From Actinomycetes bacterium (GTDB taxonomy: Bacteria; Actinomycetota; Acidimicrobiia; Acidimicrobiales; UBA8190), in the NCBI GenBank assembly GCA_021798135.1, contig JAJZYI010000040.1, positions 1-14,782 of the forward strand: a DNA stretch of 14,782 nucleotides. Direction: 5' to 3'. Below the pieces are notes generated by a model. The model was not told where the DNA came from. It saw only the letters and a program-made list of their open reading frames with translations, and searched no databases. Shown piece after piece: positions 7,363 through 13,488 of this stretch. The position numbers and the translations under genes were made by a program. Position 1 is the stretch's first letter, and every line of letters begins with the position of its first letter.

Positions 7363-8082
7363 CTACACGGTTCCGGCCCGGCGCCCCTGCTGCCAGTCGT
7401 GCTCGGCCCCGATCTCCCCGGGTGCCACGCCGAACGACGGCAGCTGCGGGACCTCGCGCAGGCTCCGCTTCAGCTCGGCGAACCCGCCGAAGCCGGCCAG
7501 GCCGGAGATGTGGTCCCACAGGCGCAGGGCGTCCTCGGCGGACGGGAGCCTGCTGATCACCGGGCCGAAGAAGGCCGGGCCGTCCGGGGGCCCGAAGTGC
7601 AGGATGGGGGTGCCCACGTCGCGCCCGGTCACCTCGAGCGCCCGGTCGGTCTCCGCCCGGACGACCCCGTCGCGTGCTGGGTCGTCGAGCGCCTCGACCG
7701 CGCCCGGGTCGAGGCCCAGCCGCTCCAGGACCGCGCCCACGAACGCCGCAGGGTCCCCCTGCAGCTCGGCCTGCGCGCCCGGTGCGCGCTCGAAGATCGC
7801 CTCGCCGTACGCCTCGTACAGCGCGGCCACGCCGGCGGGACCGTGCCGCTCGCGCACCGCCGCGGCTACCCGCAGCAGCTTCAGCCCGAAGGTGTGCCCC
7901 GCCTCGTAGCCGGCGGGGAAGTGGCTGTCGTAGTCCACGCCGGCGTTCAGCAGCCGCAGTGAGATGAACCGCCAGTGCACCGTCATCGGGCGCTGGGCGG
8001 CGACCAGGCGCACCCACTTGCTGGTCATCCAGCAGAAGGGGCAGACAGGGTCGAAGTAGACGTCGAGATCGGGTCCGGCCAC
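7363..8082 (-). CDS. DsbA/FrnE-family thioredoxin-fold oxidoreductase (Rv2466c-like, mycothiol-linked)
   Basis: A 239-residue thioredoxin-fold protein with a DsbA-like helical insertion. The first strand and active site read VYFDPVCPFCWMTSKW, with the redox pair CPFC at residues 14-17; an all-helical insert occupies roughly 55-135, and the cis-proline loop appears as VGTPILHF. This pattern and length match the actinobacterial family typified by Mycobacterium tuberculosis Rv2466c, a mycothiol-dependent reductase; the family assignment is from knowledge of the motif, not a search. No signal peptide is present, so it acts in the cytoplasm. The start is a GTG (8082) with TAGGGT 7 nt upstream, favouring a leaderless message over a ribosome binding site. 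It lies 102 bp downstream of the lipoprotein gene on the same strand, separated by tandem repeats, so co-transcription is possible but not required. Confidence 0.87.
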   Translation of the reverse strand: MAGPDLDVYFDPVCPFCWMTSKWVRLVAAQRPMTVHWRFISLRLLNAGVDYDSHFPAGYEAGHTFGLKLLRVAAAVRERHGPAGVAALYEAYGEAIFERAPGAQAELQGDPAAFVGAVLERLGLDPGAVEALDDPARDGVVRAETDRALEVTGRDVGTPILHFGPPDGPAFFGPVISRLPSAEDALRLWDHISGLAGFGGFAELKRSLREVPQLPSFGVAPGEIGAEHDWQQGRRAGTV

Positions 8083-8089
8083 GGCACCG

Positions 8090-8095
8090 ACCCTA
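8090..8095 (-). promoter_or_regulatory. Putative -10 box of the DsbA-family gene
   Basis: TAGGGT on the minus strand, 7 nt before the GTG start, matches the actinobacterial TANNNT -10 pattern. It would give an essentially leaderless transcript independent of the upstream lipoprotein gene. No -35 was recognised. Confidence 0.4.
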
Positions 8096-8139
8096 CCGCC
8101 GCCGTCCCCCCGCAGCGGCGCCCGGGGCGCCGGTCGGCC

Positions 8140-8207
8140 CGGCGAGCCGACGGGCGCGGCGAGCCGGTGGGCGCGGCGAGCCGGTCAGAGCGGCGAGCCG
8201 GTCGGCG
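8140..8207. repeat. Four tandem copies of a 17-bp repeat across the lipoprotein stop codon
   Basis: Four consecutive 17-bp units begin at 8140, 8157, 8174 and 8191, each opening with CGGCGAGCCG and varying only in the last seven bases. The opening is itself an inverted repeat (CGGC-GA-GCCG). The array covers the last codons of the lipoprotein gene, its TGA (8187-8185) and about 45 bp of the downstream gap, so copy-number change could alter both the C-terminus and the intergenic distance. Confidence 0.9.
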
Positions 8208-9294
8208 GCGCGGCGAAGAACCCGGCCAGCGTGCGACGCGACCAGGCCGCAGCCTGGCCGAGCAGGGGCACCCCCAAGGCATCCTCGACGGTGGCCAGCA
8301 GGGCGTAGTGGCTGAGCGGCGTCGTCACGACCGTGCCCGGTGGCACGCCCGGGGCGACGACGAGCGTCAGCACGTGGCCGCCGCCTCCGGTGGGCAGCAC
8401 CGACCCCCGGGGCGTCGCCTGGCGGCTGTCGCCGCCGGCACCCTCGTCCCAGGTGACGAACAGCACGCCGTCCTGGCGCCAGGCCTGGCTGGCGGTCACC
8501 TCGGCGACGAGCCCGTCGAGCCAGGCGGCGGCCTGGGACGCCGGGCAGCTGTGCCCGTCGTTGCAGACGTTCGGCGTCACCCAGACGAAGCGCGGCACGC
8601 CGCTCGCCGGACCGGCGAGCGCCGGGCCGAGCTGGGCCAGGGGCACCAGGTGGGAGCACAGGGCCTGGCTGGAGCGCACGTCGGTGAAGTACCGGAAGGG
8701 GTTGTGCTTGGCTGCGTACACGCCGTAGGAGGTCCCCAGGTAGCACGACGCCGACACGCCCTCGAAGTAGGCGTTCCAGCTGATCCCGGCGCGGCCGAGC
8801 TCGGCGCCGAGGTTGTCGCCGGTGACGAAGCAGCTCAGGCAGTCCGACGCGATCCCGAAGGTGGATCCCGCCGCCAGGGCGAGGTAGTTGGGCAGCGAGG
8901 GGTGCGAGGCCGCGTAGTAGGCGGTGGCCGCCGCGTAGCGGTGCGCCAGCGACGCGAAGCCGGGGGTCGCCATCGCCGCGTCGTAGGAGAGGTTCTCCAT
9001 GACGACCACGAACACGTGGGAGAACGCCGGCACCCCGCCGGCCCCGGACGACGACGTGGTGCCGCCGGGTGTGGAAGCCGGCGAGGTGCCCGTTGCCGGC
9101 GGTCCGCTCCCGCCCGGTGCCGGCGGTCCGCTGCCGCCCGGTGCCGACGCGGTCGGGACCGGCGTGCCGCTGCCGTGGGTACCGCCCGATGCGGTCGCGG
9201 CGGGATGCGGCGGGACCGCCGAGGAGCAGGCGGCGAGCACGGCGGCGGCCGCCGCCGCGACGGCCACCACGGTGGGGGGCCCGCGTCGTGGCAT
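8185..9294 (-). CDS. Phosphoesterase-family lipoprotein (phospholipase C / acid phosphatase-like)
   Basis: An exported 369-residue lipoprotein. A short basic start and a hydrophobic stretch end in the lipobox LAAC (20-23), so Cys23 would be lipidated. A Gly/Pro/Ser/Thr-rich linker (about 24-90), including a tandem duplication, spaces the enzyme from the membrane. The catalytic domain belongs to the phosphoesterase family (PF04185-type, alkaline-phosphatase superfamily): HVFVVVMENLSYD with MEN at 99-101, SHPSLPNYLALAAGST, TPNVCNDGHSC, a metal-site-like TWDEG (Asp283) and TPLSHYALLATVEDALG near the end. Family members hydrolyse phosphate mono- or diesters outside the cell; the substrate is not visible. 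The ATG at 9294 is chosen because it puts the signal peptide at the N-terminus; the frame is open further upstream without signal-like sequence. It lies downstream of cobQ on the same strand with a 205-bp gap. Confidence 0.88.
   Translation of the reverse strand: MPRRGPPTVVAVAAAAAAVLAACSSAVPPHPAATASGGTHGSGTPVPTASAPGGSGPPAPGGSGPPATGTSPASTPGGTTSSSGAGGVPAFSHVFVVVMENLSYDAAMATPGFASLAHRYAAATAYYAASHPSLPNYLALAAGSTFGIASDCLSCFVTGDNLGAELGRAGISWNAYFEGVSASCYLGTSYGVYAAKHNPFRYFTDVRSSQALCSHLVPLAQLGPALAGPASGVPRFVWVTPNVCNDGHSCPASQAAAWLDGLVAEVTASQAWRQDGVLFVTWDEGAGGDSRQATPRGSVLPTGGGGHVLTLVVAPGVPPGTVVTTPLSHYALLATVEDALGVPLLGQAAAWSRRTLAGFFAAPPTGSPL
9095..9142. repeat. 24-bp tandem duplication in the lipoprotein linker
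   Basis: Two adjacent 24-bp units (9095-9118 and 9119-9142) differ at one base and encode repeated Pro-Gly-Gly-Ser-Gly-Pro-Pro blocks in the linker behind the lipobox. Such low-complexity linkers vary in length among strains. Confidence 0.85.
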
Positions 9295-9306
9295 GCCGCG
9301 ATCACA

Positions 9307-9356
9307 GCACGCCCGGCTCGGGCGCGCTGGTCGCCGAGCTCCCGAGCCGGGCGTGC
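9307..9356. promoter_or_regulatory. Perfect 16-bp inverted repeat upstream of the phosphoesterase lipoprotein
   Basis: GCACGCCCGGCTCGGG (9307-9322) and CCCGAGCCGGGCGTGC (9341-9356) pair without mismatch around an 18-nt centre. It ends 12 bp upstream of the lipoprotein ATG. In RNA it would make an extremely stable hairpin with no U-tract behind it, so it may end the cobQ transcript, act as a leader structure that hides the start region, or be a protein-binding site. The structure is certain, the role is open. Confidence 0.7.
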
Positions 9357-9499
9357 GAGCGGACTGGCGGGTCGCCAACGTGGTCGCCGGCCGTGCGAGG
9401 GTCCCCGCCATGTTCCGGCCGGGGCCGGCGGGGGGCACGCGGCCCGACGGCCGGCACCGGTGCCTGCTGACCGGTCCACCAGTGGCGTGTTGCCGGTCG

Positions 9500-10921
9500 T
9501 CAGGCGGGCCGCGCACCCGCGGGTCGGTCGCGCAGCAGCGGCCCCAGGTCGAGGTGCTCGTCGACCAGGTCGGCGAGCCCGTCGACGACCTGGTCGATGG
9601 AGCGGAGCGGTCGGCGCCCGGTCAGGGCGTGGACGACGTCGGGGTCCTCGGCGAGGCCGTGGAGGTAGACCGCCAGGATCGTGCCGTGGGCGAAGCCGGT
9701 GCCGCCGGGGAGGACCTCGGCTGCGGGCGGCCGGACCGCGGTCGTCCCGTAGCGGATCTCGTAGCCGGCGACGCGGCGGCCGGCGAGCTCCCGCCACGGT
9801 CCGCCGAGTGACGTCGAGAACGTGGCCGACGTGCGCCGCACGTGCTTCTCGCGGCCCAGGACGGTGACCGCCGGCAGCAGGCCCAGGCCGGTGGCGGCGC
9901 GCTCCACCCCGTGCGGGTCGTCGACGCGCTCGCACAGCGCCTGCACGCCGCCGCAGACGGCCAGGATCGGCACGCCCCGGGCGTGGGCGGCGGCGACGGC
10001 CGCGTCCATCCCGGTAGCCCGCATCCACGCCAGGTCGGTGGCGACGAGCTTGGAGCCCGGGAGCACGACCAGGTCGGCGTCGCGGAGGTGGCTCGGCTGG
10101 GTCGCCCAGGCGAACGACGAGGCCTGCTGCACCAGCCACCACTCGTCCAGGTTGGACGCGGCGGGGCCCCGCACCACCCGCACCTCGATGCCCCCGACCG
10201 AGCGCGGGCTCGGGTCGGCCCCGTCCTCGTCGGGCAGGCCGTGGTCGACCATGGGCAGGACGCCCAGGGTCGGCACGCCCGTCCGCTCGCGCAGCAGCAG
10301 GGGTGCCGGGTGCAGCAGGGCCGGGTCGCCCCGGAAGCGGTTGAGCACGAACCCCGCCACCCGAGCCCGGTCCGCCGGCTCCAGCAGCGTCCACGTGCCG
10401 ACCAGGTGGGCGAAGGCGCCACCGCGGTCGATGTCGGTGACGAGCACGGCGGTGGCGCCGGCATGCCGGGCGATGCGCAGGTTGGCCAGGTCGACGTCTG
10501 CCAGGTTCACCTCGGCGGGGCTGCCGGCGCCCTCGATCACCACCACGTCGGCTGCCCGGGCCACGCGCTCGTAGGCGCCGGCCACCGCCTCCCACAGCCG
10601 GTCGGAGCGCTCGCGCCAGCCCAGGCGAGCCGCGTCGCCGTCCACCTTGCCGAGCACCACCACCTGGCTGTGGCGGTCGTTCTCCGGCTTGAGCAGGACG
10701 GGGTTGTGGTCGACCGACGGGGCCACGCCGGCGGCGAGGGCCTGGAAGTACTGGGCGGCTCCGATCTCCCCGCCGTCGACAGCCCGGGCGTTGTTCGACA
10801 TGTTCTGCGCCTTGAACGGGGCGACGCGGATGCCGCGGCGGCGCAGCGACGCGCACAGGCCGGTGGCCAGCAGGCTCTTGCCGGCCCAGCTCGAGGTGCC
10901 CCAGACGACGATCGGCCGCAC
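9500..10921 (-). CDS. cobQ: Cobyric acid synthase (glutamine-hydrolysing)
   Basis: Amidates the b, d, e and g side chains of adenosyl-cobyrinic acid a,c-diamide in cobalamin synthesis, using glutamine and ATP, in the cytoplasm. The N-terminal dethiobiotin-synthetase-like ATP domain shows WGTSSWAGKS (7-16) and the family hallmark FKAQNMSNN (36-44), then EGAGSPAEVNL and VTDIDRGGAFA. The C-terminal class I glutamine amidotransferase domain carries the nucleophile in LAVCGGVQAL (Cys323) and the catalytic histidine in VYLHGL (His421). At 473 residues it is full length and every key residue is present. The GTG at 10921 starts just before the first strand; a G-rich stretch about 10 nt upstream is a weak ribosome binding site. 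No other cobalamin gene is in the window and no B12 riboswitch was recognised, so it looks like a detached single gene. Confidence 0.95.
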   Translation of the reverse strand: MRPIVVWGTSSWAGKSLLATGLCASLRRRGIRVAPFKAQNMSNNARAVDGGEIGAAQYFQALAAGVAPSVDHNPVLLKPENDRHSQVVVLGKVDGDAARLGWRERSDRLWEAVAGAYERVARAADVVVIEGAGSPAEVNLADVDLANLRIARHAGATAVLVTDIDRGGAFAHLVGTWTLLEPADRARVAGFVLNRFRGDPALLHPAPLLLRERTGVPTLGVLPMVDHGLPDEDGADPSPRSVGGIEVRVVRGPAASNLDEWWLVQQASSFAWATQPSHLRDADLVVLPGSKLVATDLAWMRATGMDAAVAAAHARGVPILAVCGGVQALCERVDDPHGVERAATGLGLLPAVTVLGREKHVRRTSATFSTSLGGPWRELAGRRVAGYEIRYGTTAVRPPAAEVLPGGTGFAHGTILAVYLHGLAEDPDVVHALTGRRPLRSIDQVVDGLADLVDEHLDLGPLLRDRPAGARPA

Positions 10922-10943
10922 AGGCAGATCATGCCCCGTCCCG

Positions 10944-10995
10944 CGCCACGCCGTCCCTCGCCACGCCGTCCCTAGCCACGCCGTCCCTCGCCACG
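10944..10995. repeat. 15-bp tandem repeat (about 3.4 copies) just upstream of cobQ
   Basis: Units of CGCCACGCCGTCCCT begin at 10944, 10959 and 10974, with a partial fourth from 10989; the third unit starts AG instead of CG. The array ends 22 bp before the cobQ GTG on the coding side. Because the unit is a multiple of three it also reads through as a Gly-Thr-Ala-Trp-Arg repeat in the cobQ frame, but no family member has such an N-terminal extension, so it is probably untranslated leader. Confidence 0.88.
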
Positions 10996-11140
10996 GGGTG
11001 CGCTCCGGAGGGGACGGTGCACGCCGGCGCGGGAGGTGCACGCGGCGAGGTGCGGCCGGGTGCCGCCGACGGCGGGCCGAACGTTCCCACCGGGTTCGGT
11101 GAGCCGGGCCGGGCCCGCGACGGGCACCGGACCAGGGCCG

Positions 11141-11168
11141 GGCAGGACCACCGGACGGCGGTCCTGCC
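11141..11168 (-). terminator. Hairpin directly after the small membrane-protein gene
   Basis: GGCAGGACC (11141-11149) pairs perfectly with GGTCCTGCC (11160-11168) around a 10-nt loop. It begins 1 bp beyond the TGA of the minus-strand gene at 11170. No U-tract follows. Position and strength fit a terminator for that gene. Confidence 0.6.
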
Positions 11169-11169
11169 G

Positions 11170-11631
11170 TCAGACCGCGATCCCCGCCTCGTTCGGGCTC
11201 GTCGCCAGCTCGTCCCCCCACATGGCCGGGTCCGTCGCCCACAGGTCCGACCCCGCGGGGACGCTCACGAGCTCCGGGCTCGTCGGGCCGCTCGTGGTGC
11301 TGCCGGTCCCGCCGGCATCGGTGTACACCGGGCCCTGGTCCGCAGCGGGGATCTCGGCCTCCAGGCGCTCGAGGTTCGGGAGGTAGTCGGCGGCCGGCTG
11401 ACCGGCGCGCAGGACGACGCGGTCCGACGAGCTCGCGGTCGGGGTTCCCGGTGCCACGGCGCGTCCCGCGAGCTGCACCACGAAGTGGCTGTAGCCGTCG
11501 TTCGCGGCCACGAACCGGTCGACGGGGGCTGCCGCCGCGTCGCGGGCCCGGACCACGGCGGCGGCGGCCACCGCGACGACGGGCACCACCGCCCACGCCA
11601 GCCGACTCCGCCACCTGACGCCCGTTCCCAT
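11170..11631 (-). CDS. Small membrane-anchored extracytoplasmic protein of unknown function
   Basis: I do not recognise this 153-residue protein. The ATG at 11631 is preceded by a G-rich Shine-Dalgarno (GGGGGG, 4 nt spacing), which fixes the start. A basic N-terminus (RWRSR) leads into a hydrophobic segment AWAVVPVVAVAAAAVV (12-27), followed by RARDAAAA, which could be a membrane anchor or a signal peptide cleaved after the alanines. The remainder is soluble and acidic, with DGYSHFVVQLAG, a PNLERLEAEIP stretch, then a Gly/Ser/Thr-rich loop and an acidic tail. There is no lipobox, and cysteine is absent. It stands alone: a hairpin follows its stop and a 285-bp repeat-bearing gap lies upstream. 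Codon use is like that of its neighbours, so I regard it as a real gene. Confidence 0.7.
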   Translation of the reverse strand: MGTGVRWRSRLAWAVVPVVAVAAAAVVRARDAAAAPVDRFVAANDGYSHFVVQLAGRAVAPGTPTASSSDRVVLRAGQPAADYLPNLERLEAEIPAADQGPVYTDAGGTGSTTSGPTSPELVSVPAGSDLWATDPAMWGDELATSPNEAGIAV

Positions 11632-11752
11632 GCGACCCCCCCTGGCCGTGCCCGTTCGGCTGGCGCCGGAGGGTGTGCCACTGCGGGCATCGACCACGTC
11701 GAGTGGTTGGGTGAGGGTTCAGCCGGGCGTTGTTGCTCCGGAGGGACCGGCC

Positions 11753-11880
11753 CGAACCGTCACGGTTCGCCGGGTGTCGCGGCCGGGGAGGTGCCGCCGG
11801 GCTTCGCCGGGTGTCAGGGCCGGGAGGTGTGCGGCCGTGGTGGGTGCCGCCAGGGTTTGCCGGGTGTCACGGCCGGGGTG
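11753..11880. repeat. Palindrome plus three diverged direct repeats between the membrane protein and TetR genes
   Basis: A perfect palindrome CGAACCGT-C-ACGGTTCG (11753-11769) is followed by three copies of TTYGCCGGGTGTC-N2-GGCCGGG, starting at 11766, 11803 and 11856. Copies two and three share a longer block beginning GGTGCCGCC, making a roughly 53-bp diverged duplication. The region contains no convincing gene; a 65-codon frame starting immediately after the TetR stop merely translates the repeats. It may hold terminators for the TetR gene or sites upstream of the small membrane-protein gene. Confidence 0.75.
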
Positions 11881-11916
11881 CGAGCTGCCGACCACCTGGG
11901 CGCGGCGGCGCGGCAT

Positions 11917-12645
11917 CTACCACTGCTCGCCGAGCATCGCCGCCAGGCGCACGACGTCGTCGACCAGCTCGTCTGGGTTGCCGATCGCCAGGTCCCCGGC
12001 CATGTACCGGGCCACGAGCTCCCGGGTGGCGCCCAGGATGGCGTAGGTGACCACCTCGTAGTGCTCCGCCGGGTGGGGGGCTCCCCTCGCCGCCGCGCAC
12101 AGGGCCATCTGCTCTGCGCCGAGCTCCACGCTCTTCCTGAACAGCTGCTGGCGCCGGCGGTCGAGGTTCGCGTCGACACCGATCGCCTGGCTGTACAGGA
12201 CCCGGAACCTGCGGGGGTCCTCGAGCATGCGCCGGAACCAGCCGTCGATCCACAGCCGAGCCCGGACGTGCCACTGCGGCGGCGCCGACTGGAACGCCGC
12301 GAGCAGGGGGGTGTGGACCTGCTCGATCTCGCGCTCCAACAGGATGCGGACGAGCTCCAGGCGGTCGCCGACGTGGCGGTAGAAGTCGCGGGTGGACACG
12401 CGGGCCCGCTGGCACAGCGCCTGGACGGTCGTCGCCTCGTACCCGACGGTCCCGAACATCTCCAGCGCAGCCTCGATCAGCCGTTCGCGCGCCGGCGGAT
12501 GGTCCGGGTCGCGCACCGGCTCCCCGCCGGCGGCGTCGGCCGGCACCGCCAGGGTGTCGTCACGCACCGAGGGGCCGTCCGGTGCTCCCGTCATCGCCGC
12601 AGCGGGTGCCGGCGCTCGTCGACGTGGCAGGAGTGTCGAATGCAC
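11917..12645 (-). CDS. TetR/AcrR-family transcriptional regulator
   Basis: A DNA-binding repressor-type regulator, 242 residues from the GTG at 12645. The TetR helix-turn-helix is complete (about 53-100): RERLIEAALEMFGTVGYEAT, then VQALCQRARVSTRDFYRHVGDRLEL. The C-terminal helical half would bind a small ligand and form the dimer. The start is uncertain: the GTG has a -10-like TACGCT 8 nt upstream and would be leaderless, whereas an ATG at 12594 would remove 17 residues of Pro/Ala-rich sequence; neither has a Shine-Dalgarno. It is divergent from the SHOCT-domain gene with a 245-bp gap. TetR proteins often control a divergent neighbour or an exporter, so the SHOCT gene is the first candidate target and the MFS gene a distant one. 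Confidence 0.93.
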   Translation of the reverse strand: MHSTLLPRRRAPAPAAAMTGAPDGPSVRDDTLAVPADAAGGEPVRDPDHPPARERLIEAALEMFGTVGYEATTVQALCQRARVSTRDFYRHVGDRLELVRILLEREIEQVHTPLLAAFQSAPPQWHVRARLWIDGWFRRMLEDPRRFRVLYSQAIGVDANLDRRRQQLFRKSVELGAEQMALCAAARGAPHPAEHYEVVTYAILGATRELVARYMAGDLAIGNPDELVDDVVRLAAMLGEQW

Positions 12646-12653
12646 ACGGCAAC

Positions 12654-12659
12654 AGCGTA
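12654..12659 (-). promoter_or_regulatory. Putative -10 box of the TetR gene
   Basis: TACGCT on the minus strand lies 8 nt before the GTG at 12645 and matches TANNNT. It supports the long start and a leaderless or near-leaderless message. No -35 was recognised. Confidence 0.35.
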
Positions 12660-12741
12660 CGGCTCGGGCCTGCGGGCCGCTCGGATGGCGCCGCCCGGTC
12701 CCGGCCTCGACCCCTCCGGCGGGGTTCCTGCGCCACGGCGT

Positions 12742-12811
12742 TCACCCTCACGGGGTGACGACGGCCGCTGCCGGGGCGCGCATGGTGGGGATGCCGGCCC
12801 GTCAGGGCCGG
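12742..12811. promoter_or_regulatory. Two perfect inverted repeats in the TetR/SHOCT divergent gap
   Basis: TCACCC-TCACG-GGGTGA (12742-12758) and CCGGCCC-GTCA-GGGCCGG (12794-12811) lie 130-150 and 80-100 bp before the SHOCT-protein ATG. The first looks like an operator half-site pair; the second would form a strong tetraloop hairpin in a leader RNA. I could not place a confident promoter for the plus-strand gene. Confidence 0.4.
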
Positions 12812-12890
12812 ACGGCCCCCGGGTCGACGTCGCGTCCAGGCCGGTGCCCGCCCCCGGGGCCTGCCGGCCGAAGTCCTTCGAGGAGGGACC

Positions 12891-13313
12891 ATGTTGGGGT
12901 ACACGTACCCGCTGTTGGGCATCTTCTGGACGATGCTGGTCATCGCCGGGTTCGTCGTCTGGATCTATCTCCTCATCGTGATCTTCGCCGACATCTTCCG
13001 CAGCCGTGACATGGGTGGGTTCGCCAAGGCCCTGTGGACCCTGGGCATCCTGGTCTTCCCGCTCGCCGGCGTCCTGCTGTACCTGGTCGCCCGTGGCGGC
13101 ACCATGCGCGCGCGGGCCGAAATGGAGGCGCAGCGCCGGAACGCCGAGCTCGAGTCGTACATCCGTGACGTGGCGCGGACCGACGGCACGGCGGCCGCAG
13201 GGACCGGGGACGGGTCGACGGCGGAGCAGCTTGCCCGGCTGGCCGACCTCCGTGACCACGGCAAGATCAGCGACTCCGAGTACGAGCGGGGGAAGGCGAA
13301 GATCCTCGCGTGA
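12891..13313 (+). CDS. PLDc_N-type membrane protein with C-terminal SHOCT domain
   Basis: A 140-residue membrane protein. Two hydrophobic helices (about 12-36 and 48-67) with FADIFRSRDMGGFAKALWTL between them and the ending FPLAGVLLYLVARG match the phospholipase-D-nuclease N-terminal (PLDc_N) module common in actinobacteria; this is only a membrane module, with no HKD catalytic motif. A charged stretch (71-95), probably coiled, and a Gly/Thr linker lead to a C-terminal SHOCT domain (111-139): AEQLARLADLRDHGKISDSE followed by Tyr-Glu. SHOCT modules are thought to mediate oligomerisation and are fused to many membrane proteins; the cellular role is unknown. The ATG has a clear ribosome binding site, GAGGAGGG, 3-4 nt upstream. 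It is divergent from the TetR gene, which may regulate it. Confidence 0.9.
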   Translation: MLGYTYPLLGIFWTMLVIAGFVVWIYLLIVIFADIFRSRDMGGFAKALWTLGILVFPLAGVLLYLVARGGTMRARAEMEAQRRNAELESYIRDVARTDGTAAAGTGDGSTAEQLARLADLRDHGKISDSEYERGKAKILA

Positions 13314-13317
13314 TCCC

Positions 13318-13341
13318 ACGGGCGGGCGGCTGCCCGGGCGT
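13318..13341 (+). terminator. Imperfect hairpin after the SHOCT-protein gene
   Basis: A stem CGGGC / GCCCG with a GGCT loop (13323-13336) is extended by three outer pairs across a two-by-two mismatch. It starts 4 bp after the TGA of the plus-strand gene. No U-tract is present; the call rests on position. Confidence 0.45.
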
Positions 13342-13392
13342 CGGCGCGGGCGGTGGTGGGCGACCGTCCCGCAGCGCTGCTGCGATGGCGGC

Positions 13393-13445
13393 GCGGGGAC
13401 GGTCCCGTGCCGAGCCGCGGCCCGCGAGCGGGGACGGTCCCGTGC
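13393..13445. repeat. 18-bp direct repeat with palindromic core
   Basis: GCGGGGACGGTCCCGTGC occurs exactly twice (13393-13410 and 13428-13445), 35 bp apart. Each holds the palindrome GGGAC-G-GTCCC. A related inverted copy lacking one G lies near 13366-13376. Confidence 0.85.
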
Positions 13446-13450
13446 GGCGA

Positions 13451-13466
13451 CCGCTGCCGTCAGCGG
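13451..13466. terminator. Hairpin between the convergent SHOCT and LuxR genes
   Basis: CCGCTG-CCGT-CAGCGG is a perfect 6-bp stem with a 4-nt loop. Together with the palindrome CCGCTAGCGG at 13526-13535 it lies between two convergent genes, where terminators are expected. Neither has a U-tract. Confidence 0.4.
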
Positions 13467-13488
13467 CGACCGGAGGCGGCCCCGCGAC

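Noticed and set aside
9295..9516. N-terminal extension of the phosphoesterase frame
   Set aside because: It would bury the signal peptide and lipobox inside the protein and would run through the 16-bp hairpin.
10922..11169. Cobalamin riboswitch upstream of cobQ
   Set aside because: No B12-box-like sequence was found by eye; the only strong hairpin (11141-11168) is better explained as a terminator.
10922..11614. Upstream extension of cobQ by about 230 codons
   Set aside because: The sequence is Arg/Gly/Pro-rich, reads antisense to or across the small membrane-protein gene, and CobQ normally begins right at the first strand.
11719..11916. 65-codon minus-strand frame starting right after the TetR stop
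   Set aside because: It translates the local DNA repeats, has no ribosome binding site beyond overlap with the TetR end, and resembles no protein I know.
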